Below, piece after piece: positions 24,902 to 35,700 of a stretch of DNA of 64,000 bases (position 1 is the stretch's first letter; the number at the start of each line of letters is the position of its first letter). The notes beneath the pieces are model-generated. The model ran no database searches. It saw nothing but the letters and a program-made list of their open reading frames with translations, and was not told the origin of the DNA. Origin of the DNA: Hymenobacter metallilatus (GTDB taxonomy: Bacteria; Bacteroidota; Bacteroidia; Cytophagales; Hymenobacteraceae); assembly GCF_003944705.1 (NCBI RefSeq), contig NZ_RWIS01000013.1:62001-126000 (forward strand), in the 5' to 3' direction. The position numbers were made by a program, and so were the translations under genes.

Positions 24902-25780
24902 TCAGAGCCGTTTCAGGCGGTGATGCACCTGCCGCCGCAGCCGACGGTTCAGCTGTTCCAGCATTCGGCGGCAGCGCCGGCTGATTTCCAGCTCATCGGC
25001 CGTAACCGGCGTGAGGGCCACGGCTTCCTGCAGCACGGCAGTGGCCCGGGTTTGCTGGCTCCGGTTCAGATATACCCGGGCCAGATCATAGGCAAACTGA
25101 ATCCGCTTGGGCTCCAACTCGTGGGCTTTCCGCAGGGCATCGACGGCCATAAAGGTACTGGCACTGGCGGGCACTCCACCCAAAAAAATCCGGCTGAATA
25201 TCCGCTCCGGAATGTTGTAATGATCCACGCGGTAGTGCCAGCGGCCCAGCAGCTGCCAGGCATCGGCCCAGTCGGGCCGCAGCTCCGTGGCCCGGAACAC
25301 GTGGCTGCGCATCTCGCGGTAGGCCAGCAGCCGGCCGCGGGCCGAGAGCAAGGTGGCTTGGTTGGCCAAGGTAAGGGCTTCGGCATAGTGACCCTCCGCC
25401 CCATCGGGCTGCACCACCAGGGCCCGGTTGGCATACAGGCGGGCGGCGGCGAAGTACGCCGATTTGCGGGTTTCGTCGGTATAGCGGGACCCGATGCGCA
25501 CGCTCAGCACGGCGGCCTGCCACAATGCCTCATACGTAGCCGGAGCTTTGCTCAAAATCTGCTCATACTTGCTCAGCGCCTCCGATTCATGATACTCGGC
25601 CTGCAGGCGGCCCGCTTCGCTCAGGAGCTGGACAATGGCCGGATCGGGAGCAGCCGTTCCTCCGGCAGGCCGGGCAGATTTACCGGATTTAGCGGGCGGC
25701 TGGGCCAGCAGGTTGGGGGCCAGTACTAACCACCAGCTCAGCAGCACCCAGCGGGCTAGGCAGCAAAACACGTGTGGCAT
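24902..25780 (-). CDS. TPR protein resembling RMDN (regulator of microtubule dynamics) family
   Basis: This 292-residue exported protein has a signal peptide (ARWVLLSWWLVLAPNLLAQ). The helical repeat region has the landmarks WADAWQLLGRWHYRV, ERIFSRIFLGGVPASASTF and KAHELEPKRIQFAYDLARVY. That order (WxLLGRW, a conserved glycine/proline loop, then A.EL.P..I......LA.VY) is what I recall for the RMDN family, shared by animals and some bacteria; the bacterial role is unknown. I chose the ATG at 25780. The frame reaches 25861, but that start lies inside a palindrome and adds a non-signal segment. Confidence 0.7.
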   Translation of the reverse strand: MPHVFCCLARWVLLSWWLVLAPNLLAQPPAKSGKSARPAGGTAAPDPAIVQLLSEAGRLQAEYHESEALSKYEQILSKAPATYEALWQAAVLSVRIGSRYTDETRKSAYFAAARLYANRALVVQPDGAEGHYAEALTLANQATLLSARGRLLAYREMRSHVFRATELRPDWADAWQLLGRWHYRVDHYNIPERIFSRIFLGGVPASASTFMAVDALRKAHELEPKRIQFAYDLARVYLNRSQQTRATAVLQEAVALTPVTADELEISRRCRRMLEQLNRRLRRQVHHRLKRL

Positions 25781-25856
25781 ATGCACGGAGGTGGTAAAGG
25801 GGAAAAACGCCGGCAGGGTATTGCCCTGGTAGCAACCGTAAAGTTGGGTAATTGGC

Positions 25857-25898
25857 AGCATAACGGCCGCTCATCCGGAAATGAGCGGCCGTTATGCT
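25857..25898. terminator. Perfect 18-bp inverted repeat after parC
   Basis: AGCATAACGGCCGCTCAT / ATGAGCGGCCGTTATGCT with a 6-nt centre lies 27 bp after the parC stop on the minus strand. It lacks a T-tract, so it could be a terminator-like or mRNA-end hairpin. Confidence 0.6.
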
Positions 25899-25924
25899 GG
25901 CGCGGCAAGAAAACTTCTGCAATT

Positions 25925-28873
25925 CTAGAACAGCTTCAACTGCGACTTAGGCGTTTTCAGTACGGCCTGGGCCTGGGCTACGTCGGCGGCCGAAATATCC
26001 ACGTCGCCGAGGGGTTCCGACAGGGGCTCCGCGTCAGCCGGGGCAGTAGCGGCGGCAGCACGCGGAATAGTAGCCGGACCCGCTTTTTTCTTGGCAGCCT
26101 TGCGCTCGGGCTCGGGCCCTTCGTCGGTGAGCAGCGTGAGGGCGTGGATTTTAAAGTAGTTGAGCTTGTTGCCCATGGCCTTCCAGCCTTTCACGTCAAT
26201 GAACTCGTGGAGCCGCAGCTTCTCGGTTTCCTTGTCGGCCTTTTTGTCGCGCTGGAGCTTGATTTCCACCTGCGGCTCGGCAAAGGCCGTGACGGCCAGC
26301 AGCTTGGAGCCGGGCGTTTCGCTGATGAAGGTGAAGCGCTTTTTCAGGGTAGCCGTTTCAATGTTGAACCGCTTCACGTAGTGCGTCTTCGACTCGCCCT
26401 CGTAGTACACGGCACTCAGTACCGTATCGGGTTCCAGCTTGCGCAGCAGCACCATATTGGTCATATCGAACTGCAAAGACAGCTCGGGCGGCACCACCTC
26501 GTAGCTGCCATCCTTGTACACCCGCAACAGCGTATCCTCGGTGTCGAAGGCTCCCAGGTAGCGGCCGTGGCCGGCGTGGTTAAGGCGGCCCACCACGCTG
26601 TCAAAGAACAGCTCCCGCCCGCCCAGCGTGGAGTCGCCGAGGCTTTTCTGGGTGATTTTCTTGATGGGCTGCTTGGTGACGATGTTGCCCATGGAGCCCT
26701 TGCCCTTGATGGCCAGCTCGGCAAAGTCGAAATCGAACTGCTTGACGCGGGCTGGGGCCTTATCGGACAGCTGCACGCTCACCACCTCCGACTCGGAGTT
26801 GGGGTTAGCCGTGAGGTAGAGCGTTTTGGTGCCCTTGGTGCCTTTGGTGAGGTCGTACACTTTGTCGCGGGTGATGCCCGTGACCAGGAACCGCTTGGCG
26901 AAGCTGATGCCCGAGGCCCCGTCGAGGTACACCATGTTGTATACCAGCCGGTCGTCGTTCTTGTTGTACACGCCTACGTGCAGAATGTCCTTGCCCACGA
27001 AGGTCTTCTCCGCAATTCTGGACACCGTAAACGTGCCGTCGCGGCGGATGGCAATGATGTCGTCGAGGTCGGAGCAGTTGGTGACTTCCACGGCTTTTTC
27101 GTCTTTTTTGAGGCCGTAGCCTACAAAACCGTCCTGGTAGTTCACGTAGAGCTTCTGGTTGGCCACGGCCACTTTCTGGGCCGTTACCACGTCAAAGGTG
27201 CGCAGCTGGGTTTTCCGCTCCCGGCCCGCGCCGTACTTTTTCAGCAGGCCCTCGAAGTAGTTGATGGCGTAGCGGGTGAGGTGGGCCAATTGGTCGGCCA
27301 CTTCGGTTAGCTCGGTTTTCAGGCGATGAATGTATTCCTCAGCCTTGAACCCATCGTACTTGCTGATGCGCTTGATGCGGATTTCGGTCAGGCGCGTGAG
27401 GTCATCCTCGGTGATGGCGCGGCGCAGCACGATGCGCGTGTCGTTGGCCTTCTCCTTCTCCCCTTCAATGCGCACAAACTTGCGCAGGCCGGCATCAATG
27501 GTTTGCAGAATATCTTCCCAAGTTTCGCACTCCTCGATTTTGCGGTAGATGCGGTTTTCGATGAAAATCTTCTCCAGAGAAGCCGAATGCCACTTTTCCT
27601 GCAACTCCTCCTGGCGGATTTCCAGCTCCCGCTCCAGCAGCCGCACCGTTTTCTGGGTGCTCAGCCGCAGCATGTCCTCCACCCCTACGAAGCGCGGCTT
27701 ATCCTCGATGATAACGCAGGTGTTGGGCGAGATGCTGATTTCGCAGTCGGTGAAGGCGTAGAGGGCATCCATGGTGAGGTCAGGACTCACGCCGGTGGGC
27801 AGGTGCACCTGAATTTCCACCTCGGCGGCCGTGTTGTCGACCACCTTCTTAATCTTGATTTTGTTGGCTTCCGAGGCCTTCACGATACTCTCCATCAGCG
27901 CCGTGGTGGTGGTGCCGTAGGGAATGTCGCGGATGACGAGCATGGTCTTGTCGGCCTTCTCGATGGTAGCCCGCAACCGTATTTTGGCCCCGCGCAGGCC
28001 GCCGTTGTAGTTGGTCACGTCGCAGAGGCCGCCGGTCGGGAAGTCCGGGAACAGCTGGATGTCGCGGCCCCGCAGCACGTCGATGCTGGCTTTGCACAGC
28101 TCGCGGAAGTTGTGGGGCATGATCTTGGTGCTCAGACCCACGGCAATACCTTCCACGCCCTGAGCCAGCAGCAGCGGGAACTTCACAGGCAGCGTGGTAG
28201 GCTCCCGCTTGCGGCCGTCGTAGCTCATCTGCCACTCCGTAATGTCGGGGTTGAACACCACATCCAGCGCAAACTTGCTGAGGCGGGCCTCGATGTAGCG
28301 GGGTGCGGCGGCCCCGTCGCCAGTGCGGATGTCGCCCCAGTTGCCCTGGGTTTCAATCAGCAGGTCCTTCTGGCCCAGGTTCACCATGGCGTCGCCGATG
28401 CTGGCGTCGCCGTGGGGGTGGTACTGCATGGTTTGCCCGATGACGTTGGCTACTTTGTTAAAGCGGCCGTCGTCCATTTCCTTCATGGCGTGCAGAATGC
28501 GGCGCTGCACGGGCTTGAGGCCGTCTTCGATGGCCGGCACGGCCCGCTCCAGAATCACGTAGCTGGCGTAGTCCAGAAACCAGTTCTGGTACATGCCATT
28601 CACGGTGGCCACGTCGTGAATCGTCTCGCCGGGCGCGAATTTGGGCTCCTCCTCGGGGGCAGCTTCCTCTTCGGCAGGCCCGGCGGCGGTGGTTTCGGCG
28701 GCAGCCATTTCCAGCAGCAGCTCCCCGGTTTCACTCACGCTGAGTTGGGTGGTACCATCGTGGTCGGCGGTTGGTGCAGCGGAGGCCGCACCAAAATCCA
28801 GGGAGTCGCCGGCGCCAAAGAGGTGGGGCTGCTCGGTAGAATTTGGATCCTGGGGAATATTGTCTTCTGACAC
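25925..28873 (-). CDS. parC: DNA topoisomerase IV subunit A (GyrA/ParC family)
   Basis: This 982-residue type IIA topoisomerase subunit has breakage-reunion core motifs: DGLKPVQRRILHAM near 117-130, YHPHGDASIGDAMV (151-164) and catalytic Tyr193 in APRYIEARLS. A coiled-coil gate follows, and the C-terminal part (about 560-910) is a pinwheel-like beta region. Residues 1-80 form an acidic, low-complexity extension absent from typical ParC, and the last 70 residues are Ala/Lys-rich. ParE is at 39471 on the same strand, so the pair is read as topoisomerase IV. It starts at the ATG at 28873. Confidence 0.88.
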   Translation of the reverse strand: MSEDNIPQDPNSTEQPHLFGAGDSLDFGAASAAPTADHDGTTQLSVSETGELLLEMAAAETTAAGPAEEEAAPEEEPKFAPGETIHDVATVNGMYQNWFLDYASYVILERAVPAIEDGLKPVQRRILHAMKEMDDGRFNKVANVIGQTMQYHPHGDASIGDAMVNLGQKDLLIETQGNWGDIRTGDGAAAPRYIEARLSKFALDVVFNPDITEWQMSYDGRKREPTTLPVKFPLLLAQGVEGIAVGLSTKIMPHNFRELCKASIDVLRGRDIQLFPDFPTGGLCDVTNYNGGLRGAKIRLRATIEKADKTMLVIRDIPYGTTTTALMESIVKASEANKIKIKKVVDNTAAEVEIQVHLPTGVSPDLTMDALYAFTDCEISISPNTCVIIEDKPRFVGVEDMLRLSTQKTVRLLERELEIRQEELQEKWHSASLEKIFIENRIYRKIEECETWEDILQTIDAGLRKFVRIEGEKEKANDTRIVLRRAITEDDLTRLTEIRIKRISKYDGFKAEEYIHRLKTELTEVADQLAHLTRYAINYFEGLLKKYGAGRERKTQLRTFDVVTAQKVAVANQKLYVNYQDGFVGYGLKKDEKAVEVTNCSDLDDIIAIRRDGTFTVSRIAEKTFVGKDILHVGVYNKNDDRLVYNMVYLDGASGISFAKRFLVTGITRDKVYDLTKGTKGTKTLYLTANPNSESEVVSVQLSDKAPARVKQFDFDFAELAIKGKGSMGNIVTKQPIKKITQKSLGDSTLGGRELFFDSVVGRLNHAGHGRYLGAFDTEDTLLRVYKDGSYEVVPPELSLQFDMTNMVLLRKLEPDTVLSAVYYEGESKTHYVKRFNIETATLKKRFTFISETPGSKLLAVTAFAEPQVEIKLQRDKKADKETEKLRLHEFIDVKGWKAMGNKLNYFKIHALTLLTDEGPEPERKAAKKKAGPATIPRAAAATAPADAEPLSEPLGDVDISAADVAQAQAVLKTPKSQLKLF

Positions 28874-29349
28874 GGTAGGGTGTGGCGCTTGCCACCGTTA
28901 TTGTTCTTGTACCTCTCTTCCGGCCATTCAGGCGGAAGGCTATGCTGCACTGCGGTTTAGAGCCGGACGGTCGTGCACCGGGGCGTTGGCGCACGAAATC
29001 GGGGGAAAAGCTACAAATAAAATCAGCAGCTTCCGGACCATGCTAATGACCGGCCCCAAGCTCAAAAGTACCGTTGGCCGCGCAGAATGCAATATTCGCA
29101 ACGACCAACCGCCCTTTCAAAGTTCCTAATTTCATTAGCCAAAAGCAAGTACAAGCATGGGAAATCCTATTTCACGCTCTGAAACGAATGAACCCTGGTT
29201 GACCGAGCAATTATTATACTAACATAATTAGCAAATGCTTCCTTCGCAAATCGTTCAGAGTGGCTCCAGGCAATGTTTAGAGAGTGGAAGGCACAGCATC
29301 TCCCTGAATTGGTTGGCTGGGCATCCGTTGCGGAGAGTGGAAGCCGTGC
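28874..29349. other. Intergenic region upstream of parC, no gene recognised
   Basis: It holds the parC promoter region. I see no credible coding frame, and no strong promoter match. The sequence is AT-richer between about 29130 and 29260. Confidence 0.5.
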
Positions 29350-29350
29350 T

Positions 29351-29503
29351 AGGATGTGTCTGGAAAGTCGTTTTAAGCCTCATGGTCGTCATGCTGAGCT
29401 TGCCGAAGCATCTCTACCATTTCGACAGGTACCATTCAACAAAGCGGCAGAGATGCTTCGGCAAGCTCAGCATGACCGTTCTGGAGTTTTTAGACACAGC
29501 CTT
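29351..29503. mobile_element. Possible MITE carrying a type B REP
   Basis: The outer ends AGGATGTGTCTGGAAA (29351-29366) and TTTTTAGACACAGCCTT (about 29487-29503) are imperfect inverted repeats, resembling ends of IS5-like elements. Between them lies a REP (29385-29478): GTCATGCTGAGCTTGCCGAA then complement. Both flanks are TA-rich, but no exact target duplication is seen. There is no coding capacity. Confidence 0.45.
29385..29478. repeat. REP/BIME-like inverted repeat, type B
   Basis: The arms GGTCGTCATGCTGAGCTTGC and GCAAGCTCAGCATGACC continue as CGAAGCATCTCTACC or AGAGATGCTTCG with about 35 bp between. It is the same type as 5591-5749. Confidence 0.85.
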
Positions 29504-29722
29504 AACAAGTGAATAGACGTGCTGTAGCGCAGCCACCGGTTGGGGGCAGACCGTGTGTCGCCAGGGACTACCTACCGCGTAGCGGGGCCCAAGTTGTCCG
29601 TCGGTTGGGTGTATCGGTTCAGGCGGCTTCCGGCGTTAGTCAGCGGCGGCCATGCTGAGGCCCATGTTCCTATTCAAAGACCACTCAAAGGGACAGATGA
29701 TTCACCCACAAAAGCCCATAAC
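29504..29722. other. Intergenic region downstream of the giant T9SS gene, nothing recognised
   Basis: GC-rich sequence without a credible gene. Short frames here lack conserved features. Confidence 0.4.
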
Positions 29723-29757
29723 GCAACAGGCCCACCCCAGCGGGGCAGGCCTGTTGA
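29723..29757 (-). terminator. Possible terminator after the T9SS protein gene
   Basis: The stem CAACAGGCC / GGCCTGTTG with a GC-rich loop lies 22 bp after the stop at 29779. It is followed on the minus strand by a weak TTTTG run. Confidence 0.5.
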
Positions 29758-29778
29758 TGCAAGCAGAAAAGATGGGGT

Positions 29779-32700
29779 TTAGGGCACGATGCAGCGGGCC
29801 TGCTGCTGCCCGGCGGCCGTACGGTAGCGGACGTGGTAAAGGCCCCGGGGCAGGCCCGTCAGGGAGAGGCGGCCGGGAGTACCGGGTGCTACGGCCGGTT
29901 GCGCCCGAACCACCTGCCCTACTGCGTTTAGTACTTCCACAGTGGCTGCTGTGGCCGGACCGGTGTATTGGTAGCTAACGGCGCCATCTTCGGCCAGCGT
30001 GGGGTATACCGCAAATTGGGCTTCCGGCACTTCACCAACGGCCAGGGTGCGCACCTGCGAGAAGGAAGCCGTGCCATTGGCATCTACCTGGCGGAGCCGG
30101 TAGTACACGAGCGGAGTATGGTAGCGGCTCAGGCCGGCATCCCGGAAGGAATAGGCGTGGGCCTGGGTTGAGCTACCCTGCCCGGCTACCCGTCCCAGGG
30201 ACCGGAACGTGCGGCCATCGGCGGATGACTCGACCTCGAAATAGGCATTGTTCAGTTCCTGGGCCGTTGCCCAGCGCAGCAGGGCGTCAGCGCCTTGCCG
30301 CTCGGCCGTGAAATCCGTAAGCTTAACGGGTAAGGGGTTGGAGCGGGCGCCCAGCGTCCAGATGGAGAAATGCTCGACTCCGGTGGCCGTAACCGTGTTG
30401 GCCGCGGGACTGGCACTGGCTACATTGATCCGGTCCCAGGGTCCCGAGGTACCGGTGCTGGAGCGGAAAATACCCAGGTCCGTTTCGGTGATGCCGTTCA
30501 ACTCTGCATCCAGATAGCCCAGCTCCACGGTTACCTCCAGCCCGGCGTTGGTAGTGGGCTGAATATCATAGTAGCGGCTGATGCTTTTGCTGGTTCCCTG
30601 ACCACTGAGAGCCGTGCCCGTAGTGCGCAGTACCACCGTCGAGCCGGGACTAACGGAGCCAGCGGCTGGTGTCAGCCTCAGTCCCAGCCCACCAAAGGAC
30701 TGCGTGGCGCCCGGCGCGAGGGCGCGGGTAGTAGCAACGATGCCGGTCACGTAGCTGGTAGCCGTTTCGCTGAGGGTGGCCGTGCTGCCCAGAGCCACCT
30801 GGTAGGAGTCGGTCAGGAGGCTGCCGCTGCTGAGCGTCAGAGCCACGCCTACGGGCATGTTCTGGGCCAGTTGCACCAGACCACTGGCTTTGTTTACAGA
30901 AACGGTGGTGAAGCCGGTAGCCGTGGTGCCGCCCAGGGTTTGAGTAGCTGCCGATCCGGTAAATACCACTGGTCCGGCCAGGGTAGCGGTACCGTTGTTG
31001 ATCCAGTCGCCGTGAATCTGCAGGGTAGCGCCCCCAGCCGTGGCCAGAGTGGCCCCGCTGGCAATTGTGAGGTTCTGGGCAGTATAGGTGCCGGCGGGCA
31101 GGCTGGGGTAGCGGCCCAGGCCGGCCGGAATAACGACGCTGGTAGCAGCATCGGGCACTTTACCGTAGCTCCAGTTGGCGCAGTCGGTCCAGGCAGAGCT
31201 GGCGCTGCCATTCCAGGTGGTAGTAGGCGTGGCGGGTACGCTTACCGTTACAAAGGCCGACTGCGTGGTGGTGTTGCCCGAGGCATCAGATACGGCTACT
31301 GTTACGGTTTGCGGCGTACCTACCTGGGCGCAGGTAAACGTAGCGGGCGTAATCACCACTGAGCTAACGGCGCAGTTGTCGGTAGCCCCGGTGTACACCT
31401 GGCTCTGGCTGAGCGTAGCCGTGCCGGAGGCACTCAGAGTAAGCGAGGCCGGCTGGGTAAAGGCACTGTTGTTGGGCACCAGAATGTAGAGGCGCTTCAC
31501 GGTGTAGGTGCTGGCATTGTAGGCAAAAGTCCAGTCGGGGTGGCCGCTGCCTCCCACCTGGCTACCAATGCCCAGGTCACCGATTCCGCCCCCGTCGCCG
31601 TTGCTGCCCCAGTTGTTGTAGGCCAGCAGGGTTTGAGCGTTGGTTACGTTATGCACCTGGAAGGAGCCGTAGTTGCGGTTGGCAGCCGGCAGGTCGCCGA
31701 AATCATAGAGGCTACCGCTGGCTCCGGGCACATTGCTGGCATTGGTGGGCTGGTAATCGGTGGTCCACATTTCCAGACGGCCGGTGCCCAGGCTAGTGCC
31801 CGTGGTAACGCCCGCGTTGCTGCTGGCAAACACGTTCAGGTTGCTCACGTTCTGGTTCCAGGCCACGTTATTGGCCGTCGGGTTAGGCATACCCAGCTGC
31901 GCCAGTGTGGAAGCGAAGTTGTCCATAGAGGCCCACACCCACTTCGTAACACCTCCGCTCTGCAGCTCCATAAAATAGGCCACGCGGGCGGGCCGGGCAA
32001 TGCTTACGCCCGAGTTGTTTACAGCGTAGGGAATGGACGATAAGCCATTAAAGCTGGCCGCGTTGGGAATATTAAGCTGGTAGAGTACGCCATAGTTGCC
32101 GGCCTCGGGTACATTGCTGGTGGCCAGCGCCGGGGCGGCGGGCAATGGGCCACTGCCGGCGGCGGCCGGCGCTGTATTATCAGTTACTGCTACAAGGGCC
32201 TGGGCCGTGCTGGTAGCCCCGCTGGCATCCGTTACGGTCAGGGTAACCGGCAAGCCAGGCGTAACCGGAGCACCCGGTGTGAGCCAGTTGGGGCTGCTGA
32301 AGAGCGTACCGGGGCTGTTAGACGCCGAGGCATCAGTTACGGTAGCACCGGATCCTTCATTGAGGCGGTAATATGCCACCAGGCCGCTGGTGCTGCCGGG
32401 CAGGCTGGCCGCGCGGGCGGTGCTGATTTGCGCAGCCGTACGGGCCACATTCCATACCCGAACCTCATCCAGGCGACCGGTAAGGAACTCGTTGGCTTGC
32501 GGGAATGAGCGTTGGGCCATGCGCCAGGTGGTACCCGTAGTATTGAAAGCCGAGGGGTTCAACTGCACGTCGAGCGCACCGTTTACGTAGAGCTTGAGGG
32601 TAACACCATCGTAGGTAGCAGCCACATGGTTCCAGGCATTCACCGTCAGGACCACATTACCACGCAGGTCGTTGTTTTCGCCCACGTAGTAGAGTCTGCC

Positions 32701-35700
32701 GCCATTAATCAGCAGGCCCGAGCGTTGGTTAATGGTGGGCGTACCATAATTAAAGATAACGCCGTTGGCCCCGGCCGCCGTGGGATATACCCAGGCTTCC
32801 AACGTACGGGCCGCGTTGCCCAGGGGCAGGTTAGCATTGGTTCCCTGCACATACTGGGTCGTGCCGTTGAAGCTCAAGGCCGCATTGGTTCCCGCAGGCA
32901 CCGCATCGGCGCAGCTGAACGCAGTAGTCGACAGGCTCAAGGCAGCGGGCGTAGCCGGACCACAGTTGGCAGTGCTGCCGTTGTTCACGGCTGTAGCTGC
33001 CACCGAAGCCGCACCACTGGCATTGAGTGTCACCGTCACGTTCTGGGCTACGGCCACCGGGGCCGCGCAGGTAGCAGCACTGATAGTGCCGGAATATGCC
33101 CCCTGGCCGCTAACGGAAGTTTTATCGGCCCGCAAGCGGTAGTAATACGTAGTACTGGCGGTCAGACCGGTAATGGGTTGGCTGGTAGCGCCAGCTGCCG
33201 GGGTGAGCGTGCTTACGCCCGATGCAAACGTGGCCGAAGTGGAGTAATCGAGTACATAACTGGTAACCGTACCCACTGCCGGAGCCGTCCAGGTGGCCGT
33301 AAAGCCGGTGCTACCAATAGTGGTAGCAGCCGTGGCCGTGGGCACTACCAGAGCGTAGCTTTCCAGGTAATTTGAGGTGGTGGTGCCAGTCAGCGCAAAA
33401 TTGGTGAGCGTGCCCGTAAAGGCGTTGTTGCTCTGGTCATAGAGCGTAGTCAGGCCCGCGTTGTTACCGCCGGCGGCGCCCTGGTCGAAGCTCAGGTACA
33501 GGCTCAGGCTGGCCGGCACGCTGGCAGTGGTGCTGAGCATATCGGCCTGCACCTGGGCCTGCGTGAGGGCAGCAGTATACATGCGCACCTCATCGAGCTT
33601 GCCATTAAAGAAGCGTTGCGGACTACCACTGAGCCAGCTACCAATGCTGTAGGGAGTTGCCGCTACCGCTACGGCCGTTGTGTACGTTCCCGTATGGTTC
33701 AGTACCCCGTTCACGTAAAATCTTACCGTTCTGGCGCTGGCCGAGTACACAACAGCTACGTGCGACCAACGGCCGGTAGGCAGGGCTGTAGTTGAAACCA
33801 CATCTACCGGACTGTTACCATTCACACTGAAGCCCAGGTTGTTACCATAGAACTGGCAATGCATGGCTTGGCCCGGGAAATTATCAGCCATTATTAGCGC
33901 ATCCAGGGAGCCACTAAAGGCCGCTGGATTCACCCAGGCTTCCAGGGTAAGCTCCGCCGTGGCAGGCAAAGTGCTAGCCATGCGCACGTAGTCATCGGTT
34001 CCATCGAAGGCCAGGGCATTGCCAGGCGGTGGCAGGAAAACGAAGGCCGTACTGGTTACCGTACCCCCCGGCGTAGTTACCAGACTCGTGCCGGTAGCCG
34101 TAGCGCCAGCCGGTACCCGAAAGGTAATGCTGGTGGCCGTATTGGTAAGAATTGTAGCCGCCGCACCGTTGATAGTCAGGGCCGTAGCTCCGGCCAGGTT
34201 GGTACCGGTGAGTGTAGCGGGCAGGCCGGCCCCCGCCGGATTGGGGCTGAAGCTGGTAATAGTGGGAGCCGGCGGCTGGTTGAGGCGCAGCTCTACTGCC
34301 GTGCTGCCGTTGTTGCCCACAAACAGGTCCAGGTCACCGTCGTTGTCGATGTCGGCCAGTACCGGGCTGTACCGGTCGCCGCCCAGGGCCAGATTGGTAG
34401 TGCCGCTGAAGGTGCCGCTGCCGTTATTAAAGCGAATACTGGCGGTGCCATTAGGCGAGCTATTAAAATTCGCCGTAGCCAGGTCCAGGTCACCGTCACT
34501 GTCCAAATCACCCAGAGTAATGCCCTGGGGTGAGGGACTCACGGTAATTTCCTGATTCGCAGCAAAAAGGCCAGTACCGCTGTTCAGGCGGATACTCACT
34601 GTACCGCTTCCCAGGTTGGATACCGCCATATCCAGGTCTCCGTCGCCGTCCAGGTCGCCCAGGGAAATGCGGCCGGGGTTAGTACCTACGCCCGGGTTAT
34701 AGGAGCCACTGAATGAGCCGCTGCCGTCGTTCAGGCGCACGGCCACCGAGTTGGAGTTGTAACATGGAGCCAGCAGGTCCAGGTCGCCGTCGGCATCCAC
34801 ATCACCCAGGGTCAACCCAAAGCAGCTGGAGCTCACTCCGATAACCTGAGCACTACTGAAGGAGCCGCTACCGGAGTTTATCAGTACGGTGATGGAGCTA
34901 TTGTTGGCCACGAAGTTCACTACCAGCGCATCCAGGTCGCCATCGGCATCCACATCGCCCAGGGTCAGCGCATACGGTGTGCCGATGCTCAGATCCTGGC
35001 CGCCAGAAAAGGTGCCGCTGCCGTTGTTCAGCCGGACGCTTACCTGTCCGCCGGAGAAATTTCCGGTCATGATATCCAGGTCACCATCGGCGTCCAGGTC
35101 GCCCAGCGCCAGCGTGTTGGGGCTGATGGGTACCGAAGCGGCCGTGCCAGCCGTAAAGCCACCGGCACCATTGCCGAGCAGTACGTTTACCGTATTGCCG
35201 CTACCCGCCGTGAGCAGGTCAAGGTTACCGTCGCCGTTCACGTCGCCTACACTCAGGGAGCGGGGCGAGAATCCCCCGTTAATTGTGGTACTGGCAGGAA
35301 AGTTTCCCCGGCCCGAACCACCGGCAGCCGTTGTAAACTGATACACCTGCTTGTTGGTGGTAGCGGCGCCCCCAGTGCTGGTTACAGTGGCCGGAATGCT
35401 GGTAAACACCGTTTCACCGGGTTCAAAGCTCACGCTGGGGTCGAAGGTGACGGTGCTGCCGCTGGTGCTGTAGGTGCCGGCTTTCCGCCCCCCGGCCTGG
35501 GCCGAGAACACCCGGATAGTGCTGGCCGTAGCCGAGTTGATATTCTGGGAAAAACCAACCTGCACGTTGCTGCCCGCAGCGGCCGTTTTGGCATTGCGCA
35601 CGGGCGCCAGGCTGGTTACAGCCGGTGGGTCGACGGTAAATGCAGTGGAGGTGAAGGTGGCGTAGGTACCGTCGTTGGCCGGCTGAATGCTGCCAACCAG

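Noticed and set aside
25772-28870. Long plus-strand open frames (512 and 514 codons) opposite parC
   Set aside because: They are rich in His, Val, Gly and Gln, typical of antisense frames in GC-rich genes; parC itself has full family motifs on the minus strand.
29235-29516. Short plus-strand frame across the REP/MITE
   Set aside because: Encoded by a palindromic repeat; no conserved features.
29540-29782. 80-codon plus-strand frame downstream of the T9SS gene
   Set aside because: Overlaps the terminator-like hairpin and lacks any protein-like pattern.
32512-33375. 287-codon plus-strand frame within the T9SS gene
   Set aside because: Composition is antisense-like and the minus-strand frame is continuous over 2160 codons with recognisable domains.
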